Assembly: GCA_001414485.1 (NCBI GenBank)
Contig: LLEY01000073.1
Location: 1 to 64,000 of the forward strand
Reading direction: 5' to 3'
Length of the DNA: 64,000 nt
DNA from: Calycina herbarum
Taxonomy: Eukaryota; Ascomycota; Leotiomycetes; Helotiales; Pezizellaceae
Shown here: piece after piece, positions 45,702 to 55,429 of the stretch
How the letters are laid out: each line of letters opens with the position of its first letter
Position numbering within the stretch: the first letter of the stretch is position 1
Translations under genes and position numbers: made by a program
The notes under the pieces: model-generated
Databases searched by the model: none
What the model was told of the DNA's origin: nothing
The model's input: only the letters and a program-made list of their open reading frames with translations

Positions 45702-46373
45702 TTATGCCATATCATCGCTGAATCCCACGAAGTCCATATCAAAGTCCTCATCATCGGCGCGTGCGATGACCTCTTCCTCCTCATACTCCGTGTCGAAATC
45801 TTCATCATCCGCTTGTGCGAGGATTTCTTCCTCCTCGGTGTCCATCTCAACGTCTTCATTGTCATCACTATCAGACACGCCCCCGTCCCAATGGCCATTC
45901 GCATCTACATACTCTTCATCATCCGGGGGAAACAATGCGTCACAGGTGTCACAGAAGCATTGGTGCAAGAAGTCGGTCTCAACATCGTAGATAATGGTGC
46001 ATTTAGCTTGGCTGGGGTTATCTAAGGATGCCGTGACACAGGCCGGACAGTGGACCACCTCGCTGGTTTCAAGGTGGCCACAATGATATTGAGTGAAGTA
46101 TCTGATACAGGCATGGTTGGTATCAACTTGAGGACCCTTTCGGTTGTAAGGAATCCAGAAGCACATTGGGACGTACTTGCCATTCTTCGCAATGGGTCGG
46201 GGCTCTGGTGGAGCAAGCTCAACGGTCTGGACCATGTTTGGTTCTTGCGACACCATTGCTTGAACGTGGTCCTTGACAACTAACGCTACGTCCATGGGGA
46301 GACTAGCGTAGTTGAAGGGAGAAGCTGTGGCAGAAGTAGATGAGGACATTTTGTCAGAGTGAGTGGAAGACAA
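45702..46373 (-). CDS. Cys/His-module protein A, acidic tail (223 aa)
   Basis: A Ser-rich N-terminus is followed by a compact module with six Cys and two His: C-x8-C-x-H-x7-H-x3-C-x12-C-x15-C-x2-C (from ACIRYFTQYHCGH to FCDTC). It includes the words KGPQVD, LDN and YDV. The spacing suggests two zinc sites. The tail is extremely acidic and internally duplicated (EEEEILAQADDEDFDTE, then YEEEEVIARADDEDFD). There is no signal peptide or membrane segment, and no intron is needed. The paralogue at 47103-47840 has the same spacing. I recognise no named family. A nucleic-acid or protein-binding zinc module is inference. Confidence 0.7.
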   Translation of the reverse strand: MSSTHSDKMSSSTSATASPFNYASLPMDVALVVKDHVQAMVSQEPNMVQTVELAPPEPRPIAKNGKYVPMCFWIPYNRKGPQVDTNHACIRYFTQYHCGHLETSEVVHCPACVTASLDNPSQAKCTIIYDVETDFLHQCFCDTCDALFPPDDEEYVDANGHWDGGVSDSDDNEDVEMDTEEEEILAQADDEDFDTEYEEEEVIARADDEDFDMDFVGFSDDMA

Positions 46374-47102
46374 GTTTGTTTGGTTGGTTGGTTTATGAGA
46401 TGGTGGTGGGATTGAGGAGCAGAGGTTCGGAAGCAGTGGGGAAAATAGTTGTAGGAGAGAAGAAAAAAAATTTAAGTCTAGGGGGGAGGAGATATATATA
46501 TAGTAAAATCTTAGGCCAGGCCGAAGCTAGGCCTAAGGTATCACGTGATGAAGCTATTATATAGTGAATAGGGTATATAAAGTCTTTAGGCTAAGCCTAG
46601 TTCATCACGTGATGAAGATCAGAGAGTAGATAATCAATAGTGAATGATATTAAGCGAGGCCGAAAGGGGGGGGGGGGGGGGCTGCCGAGTTCTGGGGTTC
46701 CCTGGGGGGCCAAAGTTGTTTGGAATGATGAGACGATTTTTATGACAGCGTATTCAGCACTAAGCAATATATTAGAAGAGATAGATATCTACTTTTGAAG
46801 GAAGGGGGAGGGGGGGGAGAGTAATTTAAACTATTATCGAAGAGATAAAAGTAAATCTTCTCAAAAGCCTCTTTTTTTATGAGATCCACTAAAACCAACT
46901 AGTTAGTTCCAATATAGGTAGAGGGACGTTTACTCACAAGTTTAAAAGTGATTTCGAAATATTTACACTTGAGACATAGGTTTTTGATGTTGAATACATC
47001 TATTAATCTATCTAAAAGATCCTCCACCGTGGCCTGTTATGCCATCTGCCGAGAAAAGAATGTTCCTCAATGAACGCCTCCCATCGTGTTGCCAGCATCA
47101 GT
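46374..47102. other. Intergenic region: paired E-box palindromes and a G16 tract
   Basis: It is the upstream region of protein A and the 3' flank of its paralogue. Two ATCACGTGAT sites lie at 46540-46549 and 46604-46613, each followed by GAAG. A run of 16 G lies at 46666-46681. The stretch 46985-47050 repeats the 3' flank of the first gene. Confidence 0.5.
46540..46613. promoter_or_regulatory. Two ATCACGTGAT palindromes 64 bases apart
   Basis: Each contains CACGTG, the core site of bHLH factors. They lie about 170-240 bases upstream of the Cys/His protein A start. The surrounding words also repeat (TAGGCC/TAGGCTAAGCCTA before, ATAGTGAATA/G after), so this may instead be a short duplication. 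Confidence 0.45.
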
Positions 47103-47840
47103 CTAATGGCGATGGAACAATTTGTTCAAGACCTTTCTAGTCTTGCTCTCCTTCTTCGTCGGCTTGTCCAGATTCGCGCCAACTCCCTTCTCCTCGCACT
47201 CTTTGCAAACAGGGTACTTGTCATCGATGACCACATCATAAGTCTTGACGCACTTGTGGCCTTTGAGATTGTCAATAGTGGCACAAACACAAGTACTCCC
47301 ATGAATGACTTTGATCGGATAGGTGTGCAAGCACGCGAAACGTTTGCTGTACTTGATACAATACTGGTTTCCATCGACTACAGGCCCTTTTTCCAAATCG
47401 GGAAGTCCAAAATCAAATATATCCACTCCATTGGATCCGGTAAATGAAGGAGGAGGGCCAAGGGGGATGATGACAGTTTGGACGGGGTTAGAACCTAGGC
47501 CTACGCCGGGTCTCCATGCAAGATTGTGGAGTCTTCGAGTGGAGGAATCCTTGACTGCTAGCTTGATCATCTCCATGAGTTCTGTGGGCATGAATGAGAG
47601 ACGAGGAGGGATTCGATTTCGGGCGGGGTCAGCGAAGAGGTTTGGAGGTGCTCTGCTGATTGCTGCCCAAGTCGGGTTAGATGGCATATCACTTCTAGGT
47701 GAGGTCTCTGATTCCTGGCTAACCAACTGGTTCGGAGCAGGGCTGGGGTTAGAGAATGATTCATCTACCGCTTCCCGCATTTTGTGGTCATCTGAGAAGG
47801 GGCTAGAAGCCGGTTGGGGAGTGTCAAAGTGGTTTGACAT
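47103..47840 (-). CDS. Cys/His-module protein B, paralogue of protein A (245 aa)
   Basis: A Ser/Pro-rich N-terminal half is followed by LSFMPTELMEMIKLAVKDSS and then the module C-x8-C-x-H-x7-H-x3-C-x12-C-x14-C-x2-C. Its words match protein A position by position: KGPVVDGNQYCIKY against KGPQVDTNHACIRY, IDN against LDN, and KCVKTYDV against KCTIIYDV. In place of the acidic tail of A it ends in a basic tail (KKESKTRKVLNKLFHRH). Both genes are on the minus strand, 730 bases apart, with matching 3' flanks, so they arose by tandem duplication. No known family is recognised. Confidence 0.7.
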   Translation of the reverse strand: MSNHFDTPQPASSPFSDDHKMREAVDESFSNPSPAPNQLVSQESETSPRSDMPSNPTWAAISRAPPNLFADPARNRIPPRLSFMPTELMEMIKLAVKDSSTRRLHNLAWRPGVGLGSNPVQTVIIPLGPPPSFTGSNGVDIFDFGLPDLEKGPVVDGNQYCIKYSKRFACLHTYPIKVIHGSTCVCATIDNLKGHKCVKTYDVVIDDKYPVCKECEEKGVGANLDKPTKKESKTRKVLNKLFHRH

Positions 47841-48903
47841 GATGATGATGATGGAGATGGTTGGTGTTGTCAGATGATGAGAAGAGAGAAAGAAAGTTTG
47901 AAAGGTGGGTTGAGGAGATATTTATAGGAGCTCCCTAATTCCTGTCAGGCCTAAGCCTTGTTGTTCTGAAGAGACAGGATAAACAAAATGACAAGGCTCT
48001 TGTGAAGTGCTAACTGAGTGTAAATCATTCATATGGTGAATAGTTAAGGGAGACCATAATGTTGCTGCAGCACAAATAATAGACTCTAGTGACAGACCTC
48101 ATGAATTTCCAACCTAACTAGGACATTGACAAAGTGAAGAGAGCATAGTGAAAACCGAAAATAAGCAGATGAACAGATGAACAAATAAAAAGCTAAGAAC
48201 AAACGAAGTTGGGTTTGGCAAATGACATGTAAGCAAACAGCACGAACAATATAAATAAAAGCACATGGAAGACCCCATTGGCATTGATTCCTTCTTACTG
48301 TTGAAGTGACTAGATAGATGGATAATTGAGCCAGCAGTTTACTGGGGGGGGGGGGGGGGGGGGGTGGAGTAAATATACAGGTTGGTTGATGAGTGAAGTT
48401 GAATATGTATTGGCTTGGAAACCCCAGAGGTATGGATAACTTTTCAAAGAATCGTTCACTTAGACGCTGGAACCAAAACTAACCACACGTGAAGCATGAT
48501 AGGGAGTGGGGAATTTTCTGCCTCGAGGGAAAAAAAGAAAGCATAAAAGAATTGACAACAGACATCCCACCTTCTACATTGCACAACTACAAACACCTCA
48601 AATCCCAACCACAGAAACAACCATAGACCCATCTAGATCTTTGTCAGTGTACTGTACACTTTACGTCCAAAGATTTTATAACACAGTCAGCTGTGAGCAA
48701 CAAGAAAATCGACAAACGAAATCAATTTCCTCTACTCAAGAGCAATTTGAGCGACACCCAAATTCCCTGCCCCACCAACAATTAGTGCAGAAACAAAATC
48801 ATAATCTTTAGTAAGTATCCATTCCTGGTTCTCGTTATTGAAGAGAACTAACATCCAGGCTCCCAGAGTCCTGAAATTCGGGCCAACCAAAAGGCAAAGC
48901 AAA
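47841..48903. other. Intergenic region with a G21 tract
   Basis: A run of 21 G lies at 48344-48364. A 60-codon minus-strand frame (48914-48732, ending SALIVGGAGNLGVAQIALE) has protein-like composition and may be a gene remnant. A plus-strand frame at 48506-48811 has no motif. Confidence 0.4.
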
Positions 48904-50532
48904 ATGCCCCCCAAGAACTATCTGGTTTCCAGAAACTGCCCCAACACCAAGGGTTTATCAACTGCAAAAAATACAGCAAACAGTAACCAAATTTATCGTG
49001 GCATCCAAACACAGAAAACACCCAGAGCCCAAGCTACCCCCACAACAAAAATCGATAAATTCAAAGAGGCTGGCTTGCGTGGAAGCCCCAGAAACTCATT
49101 GGCAGAGGAAGTTTTCACCACCATACAGTGAGTTGCGAGTTAAGCTTGAATTTGCCCACTTTTTTTGTATTCCGAGCTTTTTGAGAAAATTCCTTGATTT
49201 CCCCCCTTTTTAGGTACTCTTTTACCTATTAATTAATAACAACATATGATATACTATTTATAAGAACAGGAAAGAAGAGGCTTATATCTCCCCTTGTACT
49301 CTATAAACTTTATAGGACAAAAATAGACAATTTTATATCTATCTTGATTTTTATAGGGTCTTAGCATACATAGCCTTGTCGACCTTACAGGGTAGTGAAA
49401 ATCTTTTTAAGAAAAGGGGGTTTTTTTAAGAATTATTTATCTTTTAGTTTACTTTTGTTATACTTACTTTAAATTGATAAATTATATAGAAGAGAGATAA
49501 TTAGATATAGCGCTTCTTTCTAGCTAGGCCTCGTCTCTTTTAGAGTACTTTTATTTTCTATCTTCTAAAGAAAAGAGGGAGAAAGCCTTGATAAAAAAAG
49601 CTTGGATTACAAAAAAAGTGGGTAAATTCAAGCTTAACTCGCAACTCACTGTAATACGGCTGAAAGCAAAAGAGTTTTCGAACGCGCCCCACGAGCACCC
49701 GATTCCGGATTTCAATGAAGGGAATTTACGAAAGAAGTACTACAGACCGTCAGAGCTACCATTGCTGGTCTGCTTCCTCATCCCCATATTTGTTCCCACT
49801 CCACAGGAAATATCAATTCTCCAAACCACTGGTGGCTACGACCGACCGTACGAACTCTTCACCAATCAGGAGATAAGCACCCACCTTGAAGCTTACGAGA
49901 AGGTGTTCGATCGTTGGTTCTTCGCAAACACAACTAGTGGAGCCTCCATCAGATTAGTAAAAAATAAACTCGGAGGGAATTTGGGAGAGTTCCACAGCTT
50001 GACCGGCGAGATCTTTATAGATGTAGGGACCTCGTTTTGGTGGGAAGGAGAGATGAATAGCTGGGTAATTATCCTACTGCATGAGATGATACATGCTTTT
50101 ATGTTTCTCCACACATGCCAAAGGGACTGCTGTGAGGCTGCTTTCCATCCTTCACTTGGAGGTCCAGGGGTTTCTGGCCATGGACCAGCTTGGGCGCATA
50201 TTTCAAAACTCGTTTATATAGCCTTGTCGAACACTGTACCATGGTGGCCCAAATGTCGTAGTGACCTTGCCCGTTCAGTCCAATGTACGATGTGCCGTGA
50301 AAGCTGGAAACCCTCAGCAGAGATAAATGTCGGTCCAAATGGCTTACCTCCCGGCTTTGACAGCTGTAAAGCCAAGTATGGCACGGTCAACAGTGCTGTG
50401 GAGCCTCGTATTGTGGAGGATGCCAAATGCATTTCCGGAGCGCAAAGCTTTATATCTTCCCAAAATTCTCCTGTTACCAGGTCTATAGCAGCTGGCAAAA
50501 CCAAATATCCCACCAGAAAAACAGAAGTATAA
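48904..50532 (+). CDS. SprT-like zinc metalloprotease, interrupted by a mariner-type element
   Basis: The catalytic helix reads HEMIH (50080-50094, about residue 217), followed by GHGPAWAHISKLVY, which supplies the third ligand region of SprT-like proteases. A C-x2-C pair (QCTMCRESW) suggests a zinc ribbon. SprT/Spartan relatives cleave DNA-protein crosslinks, but many fungal SprT-like proteins are uncharacterised. The frame is open from 48904 (MPPKNYLVSRNCP) to 49125 (EEVFTTI) and from 49654 (IRLKAKEFSNAPHEH) to 50532. The 526-bp insert and one TA copy between them, when ignored, leave one continuous frame of 366 residues. The gene is either disrupted or splices the insert as an intron. A GTGAGT donor-like motif lies two bases inside the element. 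Confidence 0.72.
49126..49651. mobile_element. Tc1/mariner-type MITE inside the SprT-like gene
   Basis: The 5' end CAGTGAGTTGCGAGTTAAGC and its inner continuation recur as the reverse complement at the right end. The inverted repeats run about 57 bases with few mismatches. A TA dinucleotide flanks each side (49124-49125 and 49652-49653), the target duplication of Tc1/mariner elements, whose ends typically start CAGT. The 526-bp interior is AT-rich with no coding frame, so it is non-autonomous. Confidence 0.88.
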
Positions 50533-50781
50533 CGGGGTATCCAGACCCAAAGGGTTCCAACTAAGGCGGTTGACTTGTTAGGGTCACCCAGCAAATCTGT
50601 ACCAGAGGAAATGTTCGCCACGACACGCAGACAAGTATCGAACTTTACTTACGGGGTTTTAGCAATATGGCAAAAAGCAAATGTCTCCAATTCGTCCCAC
50701 GGGAATCCAGCGACAGATTCGGAGGACGGAAGTTTGAGACGAGAATATTACCGACCATCAGAAGTACCACTCCTTGTCTGA
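50460..50781 (+). pseudogene. Truncated second copy of the SprT-like gene N-terminus
   Basis: Immediately after the first copy, the same order of words recurs: SQNSPVTRSIAAGKT (against SRNCPNTKGLSTAKNT), RGIQTQRVPT (against RGIQTQKTPR) and GSPSKSVPEEMFATT (against GSPRNSLAEEVFTT). QKANVSNSSH and REYYRPSEVPLLV (against KKYYRPSELPLLV) follow. It then stops at TGA where the first copy has TGC. The stop of the first gene (TAA, 50530-50532) aligns with a Tyr codon of the repeat unit. So the first gene reads into the head of a tandem, truncated duplicate. The mariner-type element is absent here. Confidence 0.72.
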
Positions 50782-50999
50782 CTGCTCTCCAGAATCTAGG
50801 TTGAATAGACTCAATGAAAAAAAACCAAAAACAAATCGACATCCTAAACCTCGAGTGACGTAATAGTGTTACTATTCCCTTGTCACATTGCTGTAAAAGT
50901 TAGGGGCATTCTCTTCCATCCTCTTTACTTGAAAATGCATTCGATTCTTTTACTATTTTCGAAATTTTATCTATCTACTTGAAAAGGTACTGTGACTTT
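50782..50999. other. Spacer between the SprT remnant and the GH16 gene
   Basis: A-rich sequence (AAAAAAAACCAAAAACAAAT); no gene. It is the 3' flank of the GH16 gene. Confidence 0.5.
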
Positions 51000-52171
51000 T
51001 TACAACAAGAATGTGGTAATACAAAGAAGCAGAATAACGATCCACCCAGCCTGAGCGTCCCTTACATAATTTGAACTTCCCCCATTTGCGGAGACACTGC
51101 TTGCATTAGCTGAAGAGGAAGTACTCGAATTCGTAGCATTGACCAATGAAGCTGTAGAATTTCCATCCACAGTGGTGGTACTGCTGTAGATGCTCGATGT
51201 TGATGATGAGGAGGAGGAGGACGAGGATGAGGAAGATGATGTGGTGTTGCTGATAACAATCGAATCGTAACTCCCGGTCATATCTCCATAACTGTATGTT
51301 GTTCCAGAAGTGGTGTAATCCTGGATAGTCACACTTTTCACGTACATCGTGAATGGTGCCTCAGTTAAATCGGTATAACCTCCTGCCCACTCAACAGTTC
51401 CTTCGGATGAGTTTGCACCACCACCAACCCAGTTTCCAATCTTTATTCTCATTGGCGTTTGTGGGAAGTTCTCTCCGTTCAAAGCAGCCGCGTAGAGAAG
51501 GGTACGGACGAGGACATCGTCAACGTACCACTTTACACTTTCTGAAGTCCAATCGATCGTGTATGTATGCTCGGTATCTTGTGGTGTCGAAACAGTTTCA
51601 TAAGTTGCTCGGTCGTAACTTGTGGTGTTCCCTTTTCCAAAGTAATTCGTTTCCACTTGTGCTGTGTTTCCACCGAGCCATTCCTGTTTTGCATTTAGTA
51701 TTGTTTTGACCACTGAACAACTGAATGAAGTTACCCAATCAATTTCATCAAGATCATCACTCTCCATCACAAAACTGCTAACGATTCCTGTCCCAGGTGC
51801 TGCCTTCAAGACCACCTCCACCTTTCCGAAGAATATGTAATCATTGCTAACGATCGTTTTTGCGTTTCCATCTGATTCGATTGTGAATTCGGCTCCAGAT
51901 GTGCCATATGTGACAGTCGTTCCGTCATCAGCGGTAAACTCCGAGCTTTCGCCTTCTGTGAAATCTATCGAGATGGTTTTTCCTAAGGCAGAATCACTAG
52001 GACATGCTATTAAAAGGATTAGTTTCTTGCCAATGACGATATGATGTTGCGCTTGAAGAAGTAATGTTTACATGAGTTTGTTGTAGGGTTGCAGTCTGTA
52101 TATGTTTGTGCGAGAACGACTGATGAAAAGAGGAGTGCCGTAGATGCCAAAGTTGGGATAGAAGATTTCAT
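51000..52171 (-). CDS. GPI-anchored GH16 cell-wall transglycosylase (CRH family)
   Basis: The family crosslinks chitin to beta-glucan at the wall. Three exons join in frame: 52171-52072, 52006-51735 and 51683-51000, giving 351 residues. A signal peptide (MKSSIPTLASTALLFSSVVL) precedes a Cys-bearing start (TYTDCNPT ... SSCPSD) and the jelly-roll domain. The catalytic motif DEIDW/EWLGG is split by the second intron (51684-51734), with Glu121 the nucleophile and Glu125 the acid/base. TETNYFGKG-type, HTYTIDWTSESVKWYVDD and PMRIKIGNW are typical of CRH enzymes. A Ser/Thr-rich stalk and a hydrophobic GPI tail (AGWIVILLLCITTFLL) end the protein. The split intron is 51 nt, stop-free and a multiple of three, so retention would insert 17 residues into the active site. 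Confidence 0.92.
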
Positions 52172-52941
52172 TTTCGCGAATTGGAAGCCGGAAAACGAGA
52201 GGAAGAGGACGGAAAGCGAGTGTATTGCACGAAATTGACGCTTTAAACGATAGTGAGTTGATTAAAGTAAACCGACGGGCTATCAAGATGAGAGAGGTTA
52301 TGGTTTTAAGATGCTGAAACAAAGAAGAATTGGATGGGTACAAGTATATCATATATTATTATACTGAGAGGATAATCAAACCATTATCGGTAGTGACGAG
52401 GCTTGTGTTCACTCAAGTCGTGGACGGTGGCTGAATATTAGACCCAAAAGTCTGGTGTTGGGAGGGGAGGGGTACGCATTGTTGTGGGTTTCTGAGCCTC
52501 TGCACACGTCAACTAAATTGTGGAGAAATGATAGAACTGGGATCTCAGAGGGCTCATTTCTAATTACGGTGGAAGCAAAGTGAAATATATTGTGTGTGAG
52601 TAGGACAAAGTGAATGGCAATTGCATTGTTGATATTTGAAGAGCACCTGAAAGGACTTGATCAAAGAAAGCGATGATGATCGTGAACTTCTTGCATGGAG
52701 TTTTCAACTAATAAGCTTTTCATGTGGGGATCGAGATAATAAAGGTGGAGAATGATACGCGGCGCCCCTGACTAGCCACTGCGCCACAAACAAAAAGCCC
52801 CCGAATTTAAGCGAGATTCCAAATTGAGTAGCCTCGCCAACTTTCATATCTTCTGAGATTATTCCTATCTATAAGTATGTATATCATTTGAGAATTTTTT
52901 CTACATCCAATCGATATTCGGCGCCTTGATCTCGCCTCGTT
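52172..52941. other. Promoter side of the GH16 gene, nothing else seen
   Basis: This 770-base stretch separates the GH16 start from the 3' end of the membrane-protein gene. Both genes read leftward. No supported frame or repeat is seen. Confidence 0.5.
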
Positions 52942-55263
52942 CTATATATATTTCCTCCTCCTCTTCACCCCCTCAACTCCTTCCCCAGCTTTCGCCAAAG
53001 CCAACTTGCCAAACTCTTCACCCTTTCTAACTTCACCGATTCGAACCTTCACATCCCTCAACAACCTCGTTCGCTCAAGTCCATCTAAAGTACTGCCAGA
53101 GCCAGCTTCAACTCCCGGAATAGGAAAATGTGGATTGTCAAATGTGAGTGTTGAGATATAGCCAAAAATGTCTGGGGTGTTGAGGCGATAGACGAGCCAT
53201 ATATTGACAAAACAGCAAAGAACAAGGAGGGCAGCTGTTGTCGTGAGAATAACGAAGGCGTTCCAATTGCATTGAATGACGTCGAAAGGCTTATAAAACA
53301 GGGGCGTGGAGGTTGTTGTATTCATCGAGAAAGACGCTGTCTTTGGCATGAGTTTACCTTCCTTATCGAATTTAAGCCTCAAAGAGCTTAGCCAGATGGT
53401 ATTGAAAACAGTGGTAAGTCGGTCTGAAAATTTAGAATTGTCAACGGTTGAAAAATACCGATCACCATAACCCCCCGAAATGGAGCCCGTGGCCAGGTAA
53501 GATATCGTTGTTGAAAGCTCAATTTCCCGCAAGGTGGCAAATATAACAGAATGTGAGTTTCTTAAGGGAGTAGTGTTTGAAATCTCGGCGACTCCAATGT
53601 CTGTGATTGCGCATAGTCCCTGTTCATTGCGATCTCGGTCTCCTTCCCCCGTGCCCCTGGAGACGTTTCTTGGGATTCCGTAAGGTCGAACTTTGGGACT
53701 GCATCGTGTGCCTATTATTCTCGTGTGGAGGACAACTGTGCAGTTCCACTTCATAAATTCCCATTGTGTTGCTCTCGTAGGCCCAAAGAATACGTTTTGT
53801 GGTGACTGTAAGTCGTCGGATGACGCATTACCATTAACCGTGAAACAGCCACGCTGAGATGTATTACGTGATTGATGAGGAAAAGACGAACAAGAAAATG
53901 AGAACATCGATACGGGAAACGTAAGATTCCCTTCAAATCTATACGGAGAGGTCGAACGAGATCCGAAAGACGGGCTGTGTATTGGGATTCCTTTTAACGA
54001 GTAATACTGAGAGAGTCCCTTACGGTCATGGATCTGTGAAGCGCTCCACGATTTTACTGGGTTTGGCATCGGAAGCATTGGGAAGCCGTCAGTATCGTAT
54101 TTGTAACCATGGGAGTCGTGCCATGTCCCAGAGTTCCACGACATGGCGTTGAGATATTCTGCAGCAAAGACAGGCAGTTTATTCAGGAGGGTGGTTTGAT
54201 TCTGCCAAAAGCTCTTATCTTTTGTATCTGCAACATGCCACGGGATGCTTATTGATGCGTCCGTAACATTTCTCGGGTTCAAGATCCGGAGCGAGACCTG
54301 CCCCGCAAGCGGTGACAATGACCATAAAATCAATAAACCCAAATGAAGGAAAACGGAGGTGCGAAGTGTCAACATCATCCATAAGGTTTGGGAATAAGAC
54401 TTGCTCGCGACAAGCACCTCCAGTGTCTATAATTGATTGGTCAACCAGAGTAGAAAAAGACTGAGATAGAGCTTACACCTAGTTTGGCACCCCGTTGTGC
54501 TCTCAGTCTGCCAAACAGTCGTAGTGAACTTCCAACGATAGCGGAGAAAATAGCAGGAATTATGGTAGGGCCTAGTTGTGCCCACCAGAGTAATGATGAA
54601 TTCAAAGTTGTACCGTCCTGTCTTGAGAAAAGATCCCCGCCGGTACCTCTTTGTATGCTTTTCATATAGCGGTGTATCACTCGTTCTCCCGGAACGTACT
54701 TGATCGATGAATTTGGATATGTGTTGTTGACGGTAGTTGAAAGTGAAGCAAACACTGTGGAAAAGTTATTTTTTGTTCGCAGTTCAATTGGGACGATGAT
54801 CATTACATATTATCCAGGAAGCAGCAGCAGCCAAGATTATATGGCCGATAATTTCCAAAACTTTGTTGTAGTCGATCCTTTTGACAGAACGAGGTTCCCG
54901 CGGCCATTTTTTCGGCGGATGGTGTGCTTCATTGCCGTCCGAAGTAAGATCTACTTCTTTGAACCATGCATGCTCGGGGTTCGATGCGATTAGAGTTGTC
55001 TCGGAGCTATTACGTTTGTTGGAATCAAGCTCAACGCCAATTTCGGGGGTATGGCTATTGTCGTTCCCAGAACTCTTTAGGGGAAAATATTCTGGTATCT
55101 CGCCACCGTGAGCAAAGAACCGACAGAAATTCCCACGTGGCAAGGACAAATACTCCTCCTTGACGTTTGAACCAACGAATGAAAAGGGCCGGGTTGGAGT
55201 TAATGGGCTGACATCACCACCAAGAGAATGCTCATACTCTTTTTCTGAAATATCTGAAGACAT
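52942..55263 (-). CDS. Multi-pass membrane protein of an uncharacterised fungal family (739 aa)
   Basis: Three exons join in frame: 55263-54807, 54754-54477 and 54426-52942, with introns of 52 and 50 nt. The long cytosolic-type N-terminus is hydrophilic. Membrane segments follow: EIIGHIILAAAASWII, LGPTIIPAIFSAIVGSSLRL, FLHLGLLILWSLSPL and NAFVILTTTAALLVLCCFVN. The stretch LGTLEVLVASKSYSQTL, then LILWSLSPLAGQVSLRIL, is a signature I associate with a large family of hypothetical fungal membrane proteins (usually LEQL-IGS ... LSPLGGQ-SLR). Between the third and last segments lies a long domain with many N-glycosylation sequons (NVTDAS, NQTTLL, NTSQRG), probably extracytoplasmic. No enzyme motif is seen. 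Function unknown. Confidence 0.8.
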
Positions 55264-55429
55264 TGTTTCAATAAAAAGAGGAACGGAGATTTAAACAGAG
55301 CAGAAGACGAGTAATGGAAAAGGCTGAAGAGCATAATATATTAAACCAACAACAAACCATAACACCTTTTTTCGCAGATTGAAATTTTTGTTCTAAAAAG
55401 CTTAATCTCTCTTGCTTCCGCTTAATAAG
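55264..55429. other. Boundary between the gene region and the transposon nest
   Basis: It is the 5' flank of the membrane-protein gene. Base composition changes sharply near 55390-55440, where RIP-affected sequence begins. Confidence 0.5.
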
